A stretch of DNA of 9,912 nt from an uncultured Treponema sp. (GTDB lineage Bacteria; Spirochaetota; Spirochaetia; Treponematales; Treponemataceae): the NCBI GenBank assembly GCA_905372345.1, contig CAJPPE010000036.1, positions 1 to 9,912 on the forward strand, in the 5' to 3' direction. Under the pieces are notes generated by a model, which was not told the DNA's origin, did no database searches, and was given only the letters and a program-made list of their open reading frames with translations. Each line of letters begins with the position of its first letter. Position 1 is the stretch's first letter. The translations under genes and the position numbers were made by a program. Below, piece by piece: positions 1 through 6,411 of the stretch.

Positions 1-53
1 CCGAGTACCTGCACGTTACGAGGGTGCTGCTCTGCCGGGTGAGCTAAGTTGGC
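1..53 (-). tRNA. tRNA-Thr (anticodon CGU), 3' part cut off by window edge
   Basis: Read on the minus strand from 53 down to 1, the bases form the 5' two thirds of a tRNA. The 5' acceptor strand is GCCAACT (53-47), followed by TA. The D-arm is GCTC (44-41) and GAGC (32-29) around a loop with GG. The anticodon arm is GCACC (27-23), loop CTCGTAA (22-16) and CGTGC (15-11). The loop has T33 before the anticodon CGT (20-18), which reads the Thr codon ACG, then AA. A five-base variable loop and the 5' strand of the T-stem (CTCGG, 5-1) follow; the T-loop, acceptor 3' strand and discriminator base lie outside. The last anticodon-stem pair (23 with 15) is a C-C mismatch, so the stem has four canonical pairs. 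It lies downstream of citF on the same strand but probably has its own promoter. Confidence 0.87.
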
Positions 54-55
54 AA

Positions 56-92
56 GTTGATTTTTGATAAAGAAACTTTACCAAAAATCAAC
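56..92 (-). repeat. 37-base near-perfect inverted repeat between citF and the tRNA
   Basis: Bases 56-66 (GTTGATTTTTG) are the exact reverse complement of 82-92, and 68-72 (TAAAG) of 76-80, around the loop AAA at 73-75. The remaining pair (67 with 81) is A-C on the plus strand but becomes G-U in a minus-strand transcript. Minus-strand RNA would therefore form a 17-pair stem with a UUU loop. It sits 27 bases past the citF stop and ends three bases before the tRNA. No U-run follows it on either strand, so it is not a textbook intrinsic terminator. It may stop or protect the cit mRNA 3' end, or mark a processing point. The structure is plain in the sequence; the role is inferred. Confidence 0.8.
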
Positions 93-103
93 AAAAAAGT
101 CAA
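75..103 (-). promoter_or_regulatory. Probable tRNA-Thr promoter
   Basis: On the minus strand a -35 box TTGACT (103-98) is followed by 17 bases and the -10-like TAAAGT (80-75). This predicts a start near 68 and a leader of about 15 bases before the tRNA 5' end at 53, to be removed by RNase P. The -10 box lies in the top of the inverted repeat at 56-92. An alternative pair is TTGATT (91-86) and TATCAA (69-64) with a 16-base spacer, which would start transcription almost at the tRNA. The first pair has the better -35 and spacing. Confidence 0.5.
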
Positions 104-118
104 TAGGAAGAATTTTGC

Positions 119-1615
119 TTAAACCTTATTTATGACATCCAAAACGGTGCCGTCACGGTAGGTGCTTATTCCCACCACTTCGCCGGAACGGGGCTTAACT
201 TGAGGTTTTCCCGTAAAGGATTCTGCAATTTCTTTTAATTCTTCGATGGTTTTAATTTCAAGATTTGTTTCGGCCTTCAGCTTTTTGATTAAATCTGCAT
301 GGCGCGGATTAATTGCAATACCTCTGTCAGTAACAAAAACATCGATTGTTTCTCCCGGAGTGGTTACGGTGCGGACCTTATCGACGAGACAAGAAATGCG
401 GGCATTAAAGAGCTTTGAAACGATTATCGAAAGTTTTGCTCCGGCTGCCGTATCGGCATGACCTCCCGAACCTCCCAATATTATACCGTCGGAACCGGTG
501 GTTACATTTACATTATAGTCCAAATCTATTTCGCTTGCACCGAGGATAACGACGTCAAGCTTTCCTGCAACATGGTCGGGATTGTTAGGGTTTGCATAAA
601 GGTCGGCTGAAATCTTGTGATGGTTTGCATTTTTTTCGGTAGAATCTACGGCCGAAAGGTCAAAGCACTGAACATCGTAAAGATCTTCAAAAAGACCTTC
701 TTCAAGCATCTTTACAAAATAACCTGTAATTCCGCCGCAGCCGAAACTTCCCTTTATGTTTTTTTCTTTCATGGCTCGGTGCATTTCGTCTGCAACGGCA
801 AGGGAAATACCGCCTGCTCCTGTCTGCATACTAAAGCCGTTCTTAAAAAGACCTGAGTGTTCAATAAGAGTGCGGCAGTCGCGGGCTATCTTTAAGCCGA
901 TCGGATCTTTTGTAATCTGAGTTGTTCCGCTTACAATACCTGCAGGATCTCCTATTTTATCTACCTCTACCACCATGTCTACAAAACGGCCTTCAATGTC
1001 TGCTCTTTTAACCTTTGAAACTCTTGTATCGGTAACGGCTATAGTTTTTTTTGCCATTTGAGCATCGGCTACAGCATAACCTAAGGAACCGCAAAATGAC
1101 CTTCCTTCGGAGCCCGAAATATTTCCTTGATCGTCTACACAGGGCGAGGCTAAAAAGGCAGCGTCTATCGTAACCTCTTTTTCTAAAATCATTCTGGGGC
1201 GTCCGCCGTGGGTAGTCATAATTACGGGCTTTTTACACTTGCCGTAACTTACAGCCTTTGCAACAGGCCCTGACATATAGGAGGTCATAAGTTGAGTAAC
1301 CGTTCCGTCTTCCATAAGTTCAACCAAAATCTCATGGCAGGGGAAAATTGAAGAAGCCATTACTGTCAAATCTTTGATTCCTCTTTTTTTAATTTCCCTC
1401 ATTACCATATCAAGAACATAGTCGCCGTTTCTAAGGTGATGATGAAAACTTATAACTATTCCGTCATGGAGTTTAAGCTCATCAAGGGCTTGGGCTAATG
1501 TTTTCCCGAAGGCGGGCTTTACATTTTTTGTAAGCTCATATTTTGCATTTTTTTTATTTACAAAGGCTCCCTTAAAAGGATTGTCCAAGCCTTCTCTTCC
1601 AAGTATGTTATTCAT
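119..1615 (-). CDS. citF: Citrate lyase alpha subunit (citrate CoA-transferase)
   Basis: This is the alpha subunit of citrate lyase. It exchanges the acetyl group on the acyl carrier CitD for citrate, giving citryl-ACP and acetate (citrate:acetyl-ACP transferase). The 498-residue length is close to the roughly 510 of E. coli CitF. Family-typical stretches include SFHHHLRNGDYVLD (57-70), SYMSGPVAKAVSYG (112-125), THGGRP (135-140), FLASPCVDDQGN (154-165) and CGSLGYAVADAQ (175-186), as well as a glycine-rich ILGGSGGHADTAAG segment in the C-terminal half. The ATG at 1615 follows GGGAGG (1628-1623), which overlaps the last base of the citE TAG stop, so translation is probably coupled to citE. It is the last gene of the citDEF operon. 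No truncation or frame break is seen. Confidence 0.96.
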   Translation of the reverse strand: MNNILGREGLDNPFKGAFVNKKNAKYELTKNVKPAFGKTLAQALDELKLHDGIVISFHHHLRNGDYVLDMVMREIKKRGIKDLTVMASSIFPCHEILVELMEDGTVTQLMTSYMSGPVAKAVSYGKCKKPVIMTTHGGRPRMILEKEVTIDAAFLASPCVDDQGNISGSEGRSFCGSLGYAVADAQMAKKTIAVTDTRVSKVKRADIEGRFVDMVVEVDKIGDPAGIVSGTTQITKDPIGLKIARDCRTLIEHSGLFKNGFSMQTGAGGISLAVADEMHRAMKEKNIKGSFGCGGITGYFVKMLEEGLFEDLYDVQCFDLSAVDSTEKNANHHKISADLYANPNNPDHVAGKLDVVILGASEIDLDYNVNVTTGSDGIILGGSGGHADTAAGAKLSIIVSKLFNARISCLVDKVRTVTTPGETIDVFVTDRGIAINPRHADLIKKLKAETNLEIKTIEELKEIAESFTGKPQVKPRSGEVVGISTYRDGTVLDVINKV

Positions 1616-1627
1616 ATCTCTTCCTCC

Positions 1628-2497
1628 CTATTTTATCAAGCCCCAGTTTTTGGCAGAATCATAAAGAGCTTGAGCCCTCTTGATAACCGGTAAGTCGACC
1701 ATCTTTCCTTTAAAGCTGAATACGCCTAAGCCCTTTTGTTTTGCTTCTTCCGCAGCCTGTAAAATAGCCTCGGCTCTTTCAATTTCGGCACTTGAAGGAG
1801 AAAATATTTTATGAATCTCTTCGACCTGACGCGGATTGATAACCAAGCGGCCCGAAAATCCTATGCTTTTACTAAAGGCCGTATCGAGCCTTAGACCATC
1901 AAAGTCTTCTACATCCGTAAAGGGGGTATCAAGGGAGTCCAAACCGTATGCATGGGCGGCTGTCGTCAAACTAAAGCGGGCGTATTCCAGTTCTTTTGAA
2001 AGACGGGTACGCTGAATTCCCATATCGACCGAATAATCTTCGCCGCCTAAAAGAAGGCCTTGAATCAGCGATGAGGCCTTGGCTATCGAATTTACATCCA
2101 TAATTCCGCGGGCCGATTCTACCAGCATAAGAAAGCTGAAATTCTTAGTGATATTGTGAGCCTTTTTTATCTCGTTTATTTTTTGCTCGACCGAGTGAAC
2201 GGCATCGACCGAAGCCTTGGGAATTACGATTCCGTCGGGAAGAACGGGAATAATTGCCTCCAAGTCCTTTTCCCAATAAGGGGAGTCGATGGGGTTTATT
2301 CTTACAGTGATTTCGGAATGGGTAAACTTTAAAAAGGAAAGAGCATTCCGCACCAGAGTACGGGCCGAGTCTTTTTCATCAAGGGAAACGGCATCTTCCA
2401 AATCGTAAATGATGGAATCCGCTCCCAAAATATCGGCCGATACCAACATTCCCGGATTATTACCGGGCATAAAAAGCATACTTCTTCTATTTTTCAT
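1628..2497 (-). CDS. citE: Citrate lyase beta subunit (citryl-ACP lyase)
   Basis: CitE cleaves citryl-ACP into acetyl-ACP and oxaloacetate, in the cytoplasm, with a divalent metal. The 289-residue protein has the HpcH/HpaI-CitE TIM-barrel pattern. It starts with RSMLFMPGNNPGML (5-18), then YDLEDAV (31-37), VRINP (65-69), LVESARG (125-131) and GGEDYSVDMG (151-160), and later VINPRQVEEIH (219-229). Glu127 and Asp154 have the spacing expected of the metal-binding pair, and Arg66 is the expected substrate arginine. The ATG at 2497 is preceded by GAGG about seven bases upstream and lies inside the end of citD, overlapping it by 11 bases, which suggests translational coupling. CitE-like paralogues act on other CoA esters (for example malyl-CoA), but placement between citD and citF makes citrate lyase the secure reading. 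Confidence 0.96.
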   Translation of the reverse strand: MKNRRSMLFMPGNNPGMLVSADILGADSIIYDLEDAVSLDEKDSARTLVRNALSFLKFTHSEITVRINPIDSPYWEKDLEAIIPVLPDGIVIPKASVDAVHSVEQKINEIKKAHNITKNFSFLMLVESARGIMDVNSIAKASSLIQGLLLGGEDYSVDMGIQRTRLSKELEYARFSLTTAAHAYGLDSLDTPFTDVEDFDGLRLDTAFSKSIGFSGRLVINPRQVEEIHKIFSPSSAEIERAEAILQAAEEAKQKGLGVFSFKGKMVDLPVIKRAQALYDSAKNWGLIK

Positions 2498-2750
2498 TTG
2501 CGCGCCTCAATGCTGTTTCTACACGGGCCTTGATTGTACAATCTAAAGCACCCTTGTCTTCGATAAAGAGTTTGGCATTTTTTACTTCAAACTCATCCAA
2601 TACTTCCTGCACCGTTTTTTTAATTTGTGCACCGAATTCGTTTAAAACAGAGCTTTTTAAGTCAAGTTCAAGTTTTTCGGAAGGAACAATACGGACAAGG
2701 CAATCATTTGATTGGAGTGTTCCGCAAACCGCTTCTCGTTTTATTTGCAT
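2487..2750 (-). CDS. citD: Citrate lyase gamma subunit (acyl carrier protein)
   Basis: CitD is the small acyl carrier of citrate lyase. It holds the 2'-(5''-triphosphoribosyl)-3'-dephospho-CoA arm on which acetyl and citryl groups are swapped. At 87 residues it is slightly shorter than the usual 95-100. The N-terminal part EAVCGTLQSNDCLV has a serine at position 14, which matches the attachment serine (Ser14) known for Klebsiella CitD. The C-terminal half carries the family-like pattern DKGALDCTIKARVETALRRA (65-84). The start at 2750 has AAGGGG about five to six bases upstream. It is the first gene of the operon, about 24 bases from the predicted transcription start. The citC, citX and citG genes needed to build the modified carrier are not in this window. 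Confidence 0.94.
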   Translation of the reverse strand: MQIKREAVCGTLQSNDCLVRIVPSEKLELDLKSSVLNEFGAQIKKTVQEVLDEFEVKNAKLFIEDKGALDCTIKARVETALRRANEK

Positions 2751-2767
2751 AGATACCCCTTAAAAAT

Positions 2768-2790
2768 TTGATATGAAAAGATTATATCAA
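2768..2790 (-). promoter_or_regulatory. Inverted repeat over the citDEF -10 box, candidate operator
   Basis: TTGATAT (2768-2774) and ATATCAA (2784-2790) are exact inverted copies separated by nine bases, so the two half-sites are about 1.5 helical turns apart centre to centre. The repeat covers the citDEF -10 box (2786-2781) and the predicted start region near 2774. A protein bound here would block polymerase, as expected of a repressor site. The regulator is not in the window and the motif matches none that I can name. Confidence 0.45.
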
Positions 2791-2809
2791 TATAAAAAGA
2801 ATAAGTCAA
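2781..2809 (-). promoter_or_regulatory. citDEF promoter
   Basis: On the minus strand TTGACT (2809-2804) is followed by exactly 17 bases and a perfect TATAAT (2786-2781). This is one mismatch from the sigma-70 consensus with ideal spacing. Transcription should start near 2774, giving a 5' leader of about 24 bases before the citD ATG. It is divergent from the polA promoter, with the two -35 boxes about 57 bases apart. Confidence 0.8.
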
Positions 2810-2842
2810 TCTTTGGGAAGGAAGACAGTTTCAATATAAAAA
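2787..2842. repeat. 12-bp direct repeat TCAATATAAAAA between cit and polA promoters
   Basis: The 12-mer TCAATATAAAAA occurs at 2787-2798 and again at 2831-2842, 44 bp apart (about four helical turns). The first copy lies in the spacer of the cit promoter, the second upstream of its -35 box. The region is very AT-rich, so chance is possible, but the helical phasing would suit two sites for one regulator. Confidence 0.35.
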
Positions 2843-2866
2843 TAACAATATAGCCGCATTTAATGC

Positions 2867-2896
2867 TTGCATTTCAAGCCTCTTACATAGTATAAT
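2867..2896 (+). promoter_or_regulatory. polA operon promoter
   Basis: TTGCAT (2867-2872), an 18-base spacer and a perfect TATAAT (2891-2896) predict a start near 2903 and a leader of about 18 bases. The ribosome site CGGAGG (2908-2913) then stands seven bases before the polA ATG. A small inverted repeat, GCTTG (2865-2869) and CAAGC (2875-2879), overlaps the -35 box. Confidence 0.75.
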
Positions 2897-2920
2897 CCTT
2901 TCCCGAACGGAGGTCATTTT

Positions 2921-5731
2921 ATGAAAGATACAATCTATGTTTTGGATGCATACGGGCTTATTTACCGCTCTTATTTTGCCTTTATTTCAAGACCTCTTAC
3001 AAATTCTAATGGTGAAAACGTTTCGGCTATCTTCGGCTTTTTTAAAAGCCTTCATTCCATATTTACCGAATATAATCCTAAGCTCTTTGTTACTGCCCTC
3101 GATTCCCTTACACCTACTTTTAGGCATGAGATGTACAAAGAATACAAGGCTACACGGGATAAAACGCCCGATGACCTCCATGCTCAAATCGACAAAATAG
3201 AAGAAATTTTAAAAACATTTAAATTGCCTGCAGTCCGCTGTAACGGCTTTGAGGCCGATGACGTAATAGCTTCAATAGCCGCCCTTGCAGAAAAGGAAGG
3301 CAGGGAATGTGTGATTATTTCGGGCGATAAGGATTTAATGCAGCTTGTTTCAAAAACCACGACAATGCTTAAACCGGGGAAGATTAAGGCTTGGGAAGGC
3401 TTCGATGCTGAAAACGTAAAAGAAGAATGGGGCGTTTATCCCGACGGAATGTTAGACCTTCTCTCCCTCATAGGCGACAGTGCCGACAATGTTCCCGGCA
3501 TAAAGGGGGTCGGCCCAAAAACGGCCGTAAAGCTCCTTGAAGAGTACAAAACCCTCGAAGGCATCTACGCAAATACAGGAAACTTAAAGGGGGCTTTAAA
3601 AACAAAAATAGAAGAAGGAAAGGAGTCGGCTTATTTTTCTAAAGAGCTTATAAGGCTCCGCTTCGATGTTCCAGTCGAAAAAGACTTAAACGCCTACTCT
3701 ACTTCGCAAATGGACTATGAGGCGGCCGCCCGTCTTTTTATAAGCGAAGAGCTTCCCAATATTGCAAAACTATATTCCGAAAAAATAATTGCCGAAAAAC
3801 ATGCCCCCTCTTCAAAAGAAAACTTAAAACAAGAGACCGGTCTTTTTGAAAATTCGGAACAAACTTCTCCCGAAATGCTCCCGCAAGAATTAGGGACAGG
3901 AGAAGAAATCTCCCTTCCTCAAAACAAGGGTGATTACAAACTTGTAGACGAAGCGGAAGAACTTTTTAAAATAGTAGACGAGGCATTAAAACAGGGCCTT
4001 GCATCATACGACTGTGAAACCACAAGTGAAGATCCCCTAAATGCAGAAGTCTGCGGATTCTCCCTTGCCCTAAAAGAAGGAGATGCCTATTATTTCCCCT
4101 TAAAAGCACCGAGCCCTGAACTGGGAGAGGAAGCTCCAAAACTCATAGCCTTTAAGGATGCCCAAAGGGCCGTAACAAAGCTCTTTGACTCGAAGATGAC
4201 CCTCATAATGCATAACGGCAAATTCGACATTCAGGCAGCCCTTTCATCAAAACTTGCAAGCGGCATTTCGGCAAGTCTTTTTGATACGATGATAGCCGCA
4301 TGGCTTTTAGACCCTGCCCGATCTTCTTACGGAATGGATAAACTTGCAGAAAGCATTTTAGGCGTAAAAACCATAAGGTTTAAAGACCTTGTAAAGACGG
4401 GTCAAAACTTTTCGGATATTCCCTTAAATGAAGCCTGTCCTTATGCTGCAGAAGATGCCGACATAACATTCCGCTTTTATAAAAAATTCTTACCCCTCTT
4501 AAAAAAGAATAATTTGGAAAAACTTTTTTTTGACCTCGAAATGCCCATCACAAAACTTTTAACCGAGATGGAAATAAAGGGCATCTTTTTAAAGGGCGAA
4601 GAACTTACGGCCTACTCAAAAGAATTGGGAAAAGAACTTGAAGATTGCGAAAAGGATATTTACCGCCTTGTAGGCCATGAGTTTAATATAGCATCGCCTA
4701 AACAGCTTCAAGAAGTCTTATTTGAAGAAAGAAAACTGACCCCCGGCAAAAAAACTAAGACGGGCTATTCTACGGATACTTCGGTCCTTGAAAACCTTGC
4801 TTCGGAGGATCCCGTACCTGCAAAAATCTTGGATTACAGGGCTCTTGCAAAGTTAAAATCCACATATACCGATACCCTTCCCAAGATGACGGACAAAAAC
4901 GGAAGAATCCATACAAGTTTTATTCAAACCGGAACAGCCACAGGCCGCCTTTCAAGCCGAGACCCCAATTTGCAAAACATACCCATACGCGGAAACGAGG
5001 GGCGGAAGATAAGGGAAGCCTTTCAGGCAGAAAAGGGGCGGGTTCTTATTTCTGCAGATTATTCGCAGATTGAACTTGTAATCCTTGCTCATCTTTCAAA
5101 GGATCAAAACCTAGTAGAAGCCTTTAATAAGGGAATAGATGTTCACGCCAAGACTGCAAGTTTAATCTTTGCCGTAGACATAAAAGATGTAAGTCAGGAT
5201 ATGAGACGCATAGCAAAGACCATAAACTTCGGCGTAATGTACGGAATGAGTGCCTTCCGCCTCGCTTCTTCTTTAAGAATTCCACGCAAAAGGGCTGATG
5301 AGTTTATAAAGGCTTATTTTGCCACCTATTCCGGAGTATCCGGCTTTATGGCAAATATTTGTCAAGAAGCCGAACAAAGAGGCTATGTAGAAACTATAAT
5401 GGGAAGAAGGCGTTATCTTCCGGCTATAAACAGTAAAAACAAGGTAGAAAAGGCCGGAGCCGAACGCATTGCGGTAAACACCCCGATTCAGGGCACAGCC
5501 GCCGATATAGTAAAACTTGCAATGCTTGAAGTCGATAAAGCCTTAAAAAAACAAAAACTTGATGCTTCCATACTTTTGCAGGTTCATGATGAGCTTATAA
5601 TAGAGGCCGCCGAATCTGAAAGAGAAAAAGTCATGTCCCTCGTAAAAGAAAAAATGGAAGGCGTTATAAAACTTTCAGTACCCTTAAGGGTAAGTATTGA
5701 ATCGGGAATGAGCTGGGGAGAGTTCCACTAA
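2921..5731 (+). CDS. polA: DNA polymerase I with 5'-3' and 3'-5' exonuclease domains
   Basis: This is DNA polymerase I, which removes RNA primers and fills gaps in lagging-strand synthesis and excision repair. At 936 residues it has all three classical domains (E. coli: 928). The 5'-3' exonuclease (about 1-270) keeps its acidic residues: Asp9, Asp61, EADD (111-114), GDKD (135-138) and GDSADNVPG (185-193). After a charged linker, the proofreading domain (about 345-530) has DCE (Asp364, Glu366), NGKFD (Asp436) and YAAED (Tyr508, Asp512), so proofreading should be intact. The polymerase part has motif A DYSQIEL (Asp713), the O-helix RRIAKTINFGVMYG (762-775, with Lys766, Phe770, Tyr774) and motif C VHDE (Asp890). 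In motif A the residue after QIEL is Val720, where E. coli and Taq have Arg. The gene opens a five-gene run and its stop overlaps the coaE start (TAATG). Confidence 0.98.
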   Translation: MKDTIYVLDAYGLIYRSYFAFISRPLTNSNGENVSAIFGFFKSLHSIFTEYNPKLFVTALDSLTPTFRHEMYKEYKATRDKTPDDLHAQIDKIEEILKTFKLPAVRCNGFEADDVIASIAALAEKEGRECVIISGDKDLMQLVSKTTTMLKPGKIKAWEGFDAENVKEEWGVYPDGMLDLLSLIGDSADNVPGIKGVGPKTAVKLLEEYKTLEGIYANTGNLKGALKTKIEEGKESAYFSKELIRLRFDVPVEKDLNAYSTSQMDYEAAARLFISEELPNIAKLYSEKIIAEKHAPSSKENLKQETGLFENSEQTSPEMLPQELGTGEEISLPQNKGDYKLVDEAEELFKIVDEALKQGLASYDCETTSEDPLNAEVCGFSLALKEGDAYYFPLKAPSPELGEEAPKLIAFKDAQRAVTKLFDSKMTLIMHNGKFDIQAALSSKLASGISASLFDTMIAAWLLDPARSSYGMDKLAESILGVKTIRFKDLVKTGQNFSDIPLNEACPYAAEDADITFRFYKKFLPLLKKNNLEKLFFDLEMPITKLLTEMEIKGIFLKGEELTAYSKELGKELEDCEKDIYRLVGHEFNIASPKQLQEVLFEERKLTPGKKTKTGYSTDTSVLENLASEDPVPAKILDYRALAKLKSTYTDTLPKMTDKNGRIHTSFIQTGTATGRLSSRDPNLQNIPIRGNEGRKIREAFQAEKGRVLISADYSQIELVILAHLSKDQNLVEAFNKGIDVHAKTASLIFAVDIKDVSQDMRRIAKTINFGVMYGMSAFRLASSLRIPRKRADEFIKAYFATYSGVSGFMANICQEAEQRGYVETIMGRRRYLPAINSKNKVEKAGAERIAVNTPIQGTAADIVKLAMLEVDKALKKQKLDASILLQVHDELIIEAAESEREKVMSLVKEKMEGVIKLSVPLRVSIESGMSWGEFH

Positions 5732-6402
5732 TGGATAGTGTTCCAAACAGCAGACAAAGCCGGCAAAGCCTTGGTGCGCCCTCAGAACCGATTTTAATAG
5801 GGCTTTCAGGGCCTTCTTGTTCAGGTAAAAACACGGCAAGTGCTATTTTACAAGACTACGGTTTTTATTGTATTGATGCCGATGCCGTTTCAAGAAAAGT
5901 TTTTACAGAACATGAAAAAGATATTTTAAATCTCTTTCAAGCCGAGGGCGAAAAACGAGGCATAAATTTAAAAAATGAAAAGGGCATCGACAAAAAAGCC
6001 TTTGCCCTCTTGGTCTTTTCGGACGAAGAACTCTTAAAAAAACATGAAGCCTTTATTCTCCCCATAATCGAAGAAAAAATATGGGAGGAAATTAAAATGG
6101 CATTTACAGAAAAACCTGAGCGCCCCATTCTTTTAAACGCCCCTACCCTTCACAAGACGAGTCTTATAAAAAAATGTCTCTTTATATTCTACATAGATGC
6201 TCCTTTTATTTTAAGGCTCATAAGGGCAAAAAAAAGGGACAGGCTGCCCTTAAAAAATATTCGGTTAAGATTTTCAAAACAAAAGAAATTCTTTTCTCAA
6301 TACTTTTTTTTAAATGCCGATACAATAGTAGTAAAGAACTTTTGGTCTTCTGCAAGTTTAAAAAGAAAACTATTGCAGGAAGTTCAAAAAAGAGGTTTTT
6401 GA
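5731..6402 (+). CDS. coaE: Dephospho-CoA kinase, divergent
   Basis: The last enzyme of coenzyme A synthesis phosphorylates dephospho-CoA at the ribose 3' hydroxyl using ATP. The 223-residue protein has a P-loop ILIGLSGPSCSGKNTAS (21-37) and the CoaE-like DADAVSRKVF (49-58). It also has a lid region rich in Lys and Arg (162-187) and an ending NADTIVVKN (195-203) like the family's AD-vi-N. Several signatures differ: the P-loop reads GKN where GK[S/T] is usual (though Thr35 follows), and the usual DxPLLFE segment appears as NAPTLHK (136-142). About 20 residues precede the first strand, where most family members start directly; no in-frame ATG, GTG or TTG exists between the ATG at 5731 and the P-loop. 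That start overlaps the polA stop by one base, so coupling is likely. A different P-loop kinase of the same fold is possible but less likely. Confidence 0.85.
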   Translation: MDSVPNSRQSRQSLGAPSEPILIGLSGPSCSGKNTASAILQDYGFYCIDADAVSRKVFTEHEKDILNLFQAEGEKRGINLKNEKGIDKKAFALLVFSDEELLKKHEAFILPIIEEKIWEEIKMAFTEKPERPILLNAPTLHKTSLIKKCLFIFYIDAPFILRLIRAKKRDRLPLKNIRLRFSKQKKFFSQYFFLNADTIVVKNFWSSASLKRKLLQEVQKRGF

Positions 6403-6411
6403 GGTTGATTT

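Noticed and set aside
56..92. Standard rho-independent terminator of citDEF
   Set aside because: The stem is long but AT-rich and is not followed by a U-run in the minus-strand transcript, so only a non-standard role can be suggested.
617..856. Plus-strand frame opposite citF
   Set aside because: It is a shadow of conserved CitF sequence with no start signal of its own.
2530..2763. Plus-strand open frame of 77 codons opposite citD
   Set aside because: It is antisense to citD, whose motif, start and operon position are clear, and it extends into the cit leader.
2865..2879. Small inverted repeat GCTTG/CAAGC over the polA -35 box as an operator
   Set aside because: Five-base arms are too short to separate from chance, and a repressor site on polA is not expected; noted only in the promoter entry.
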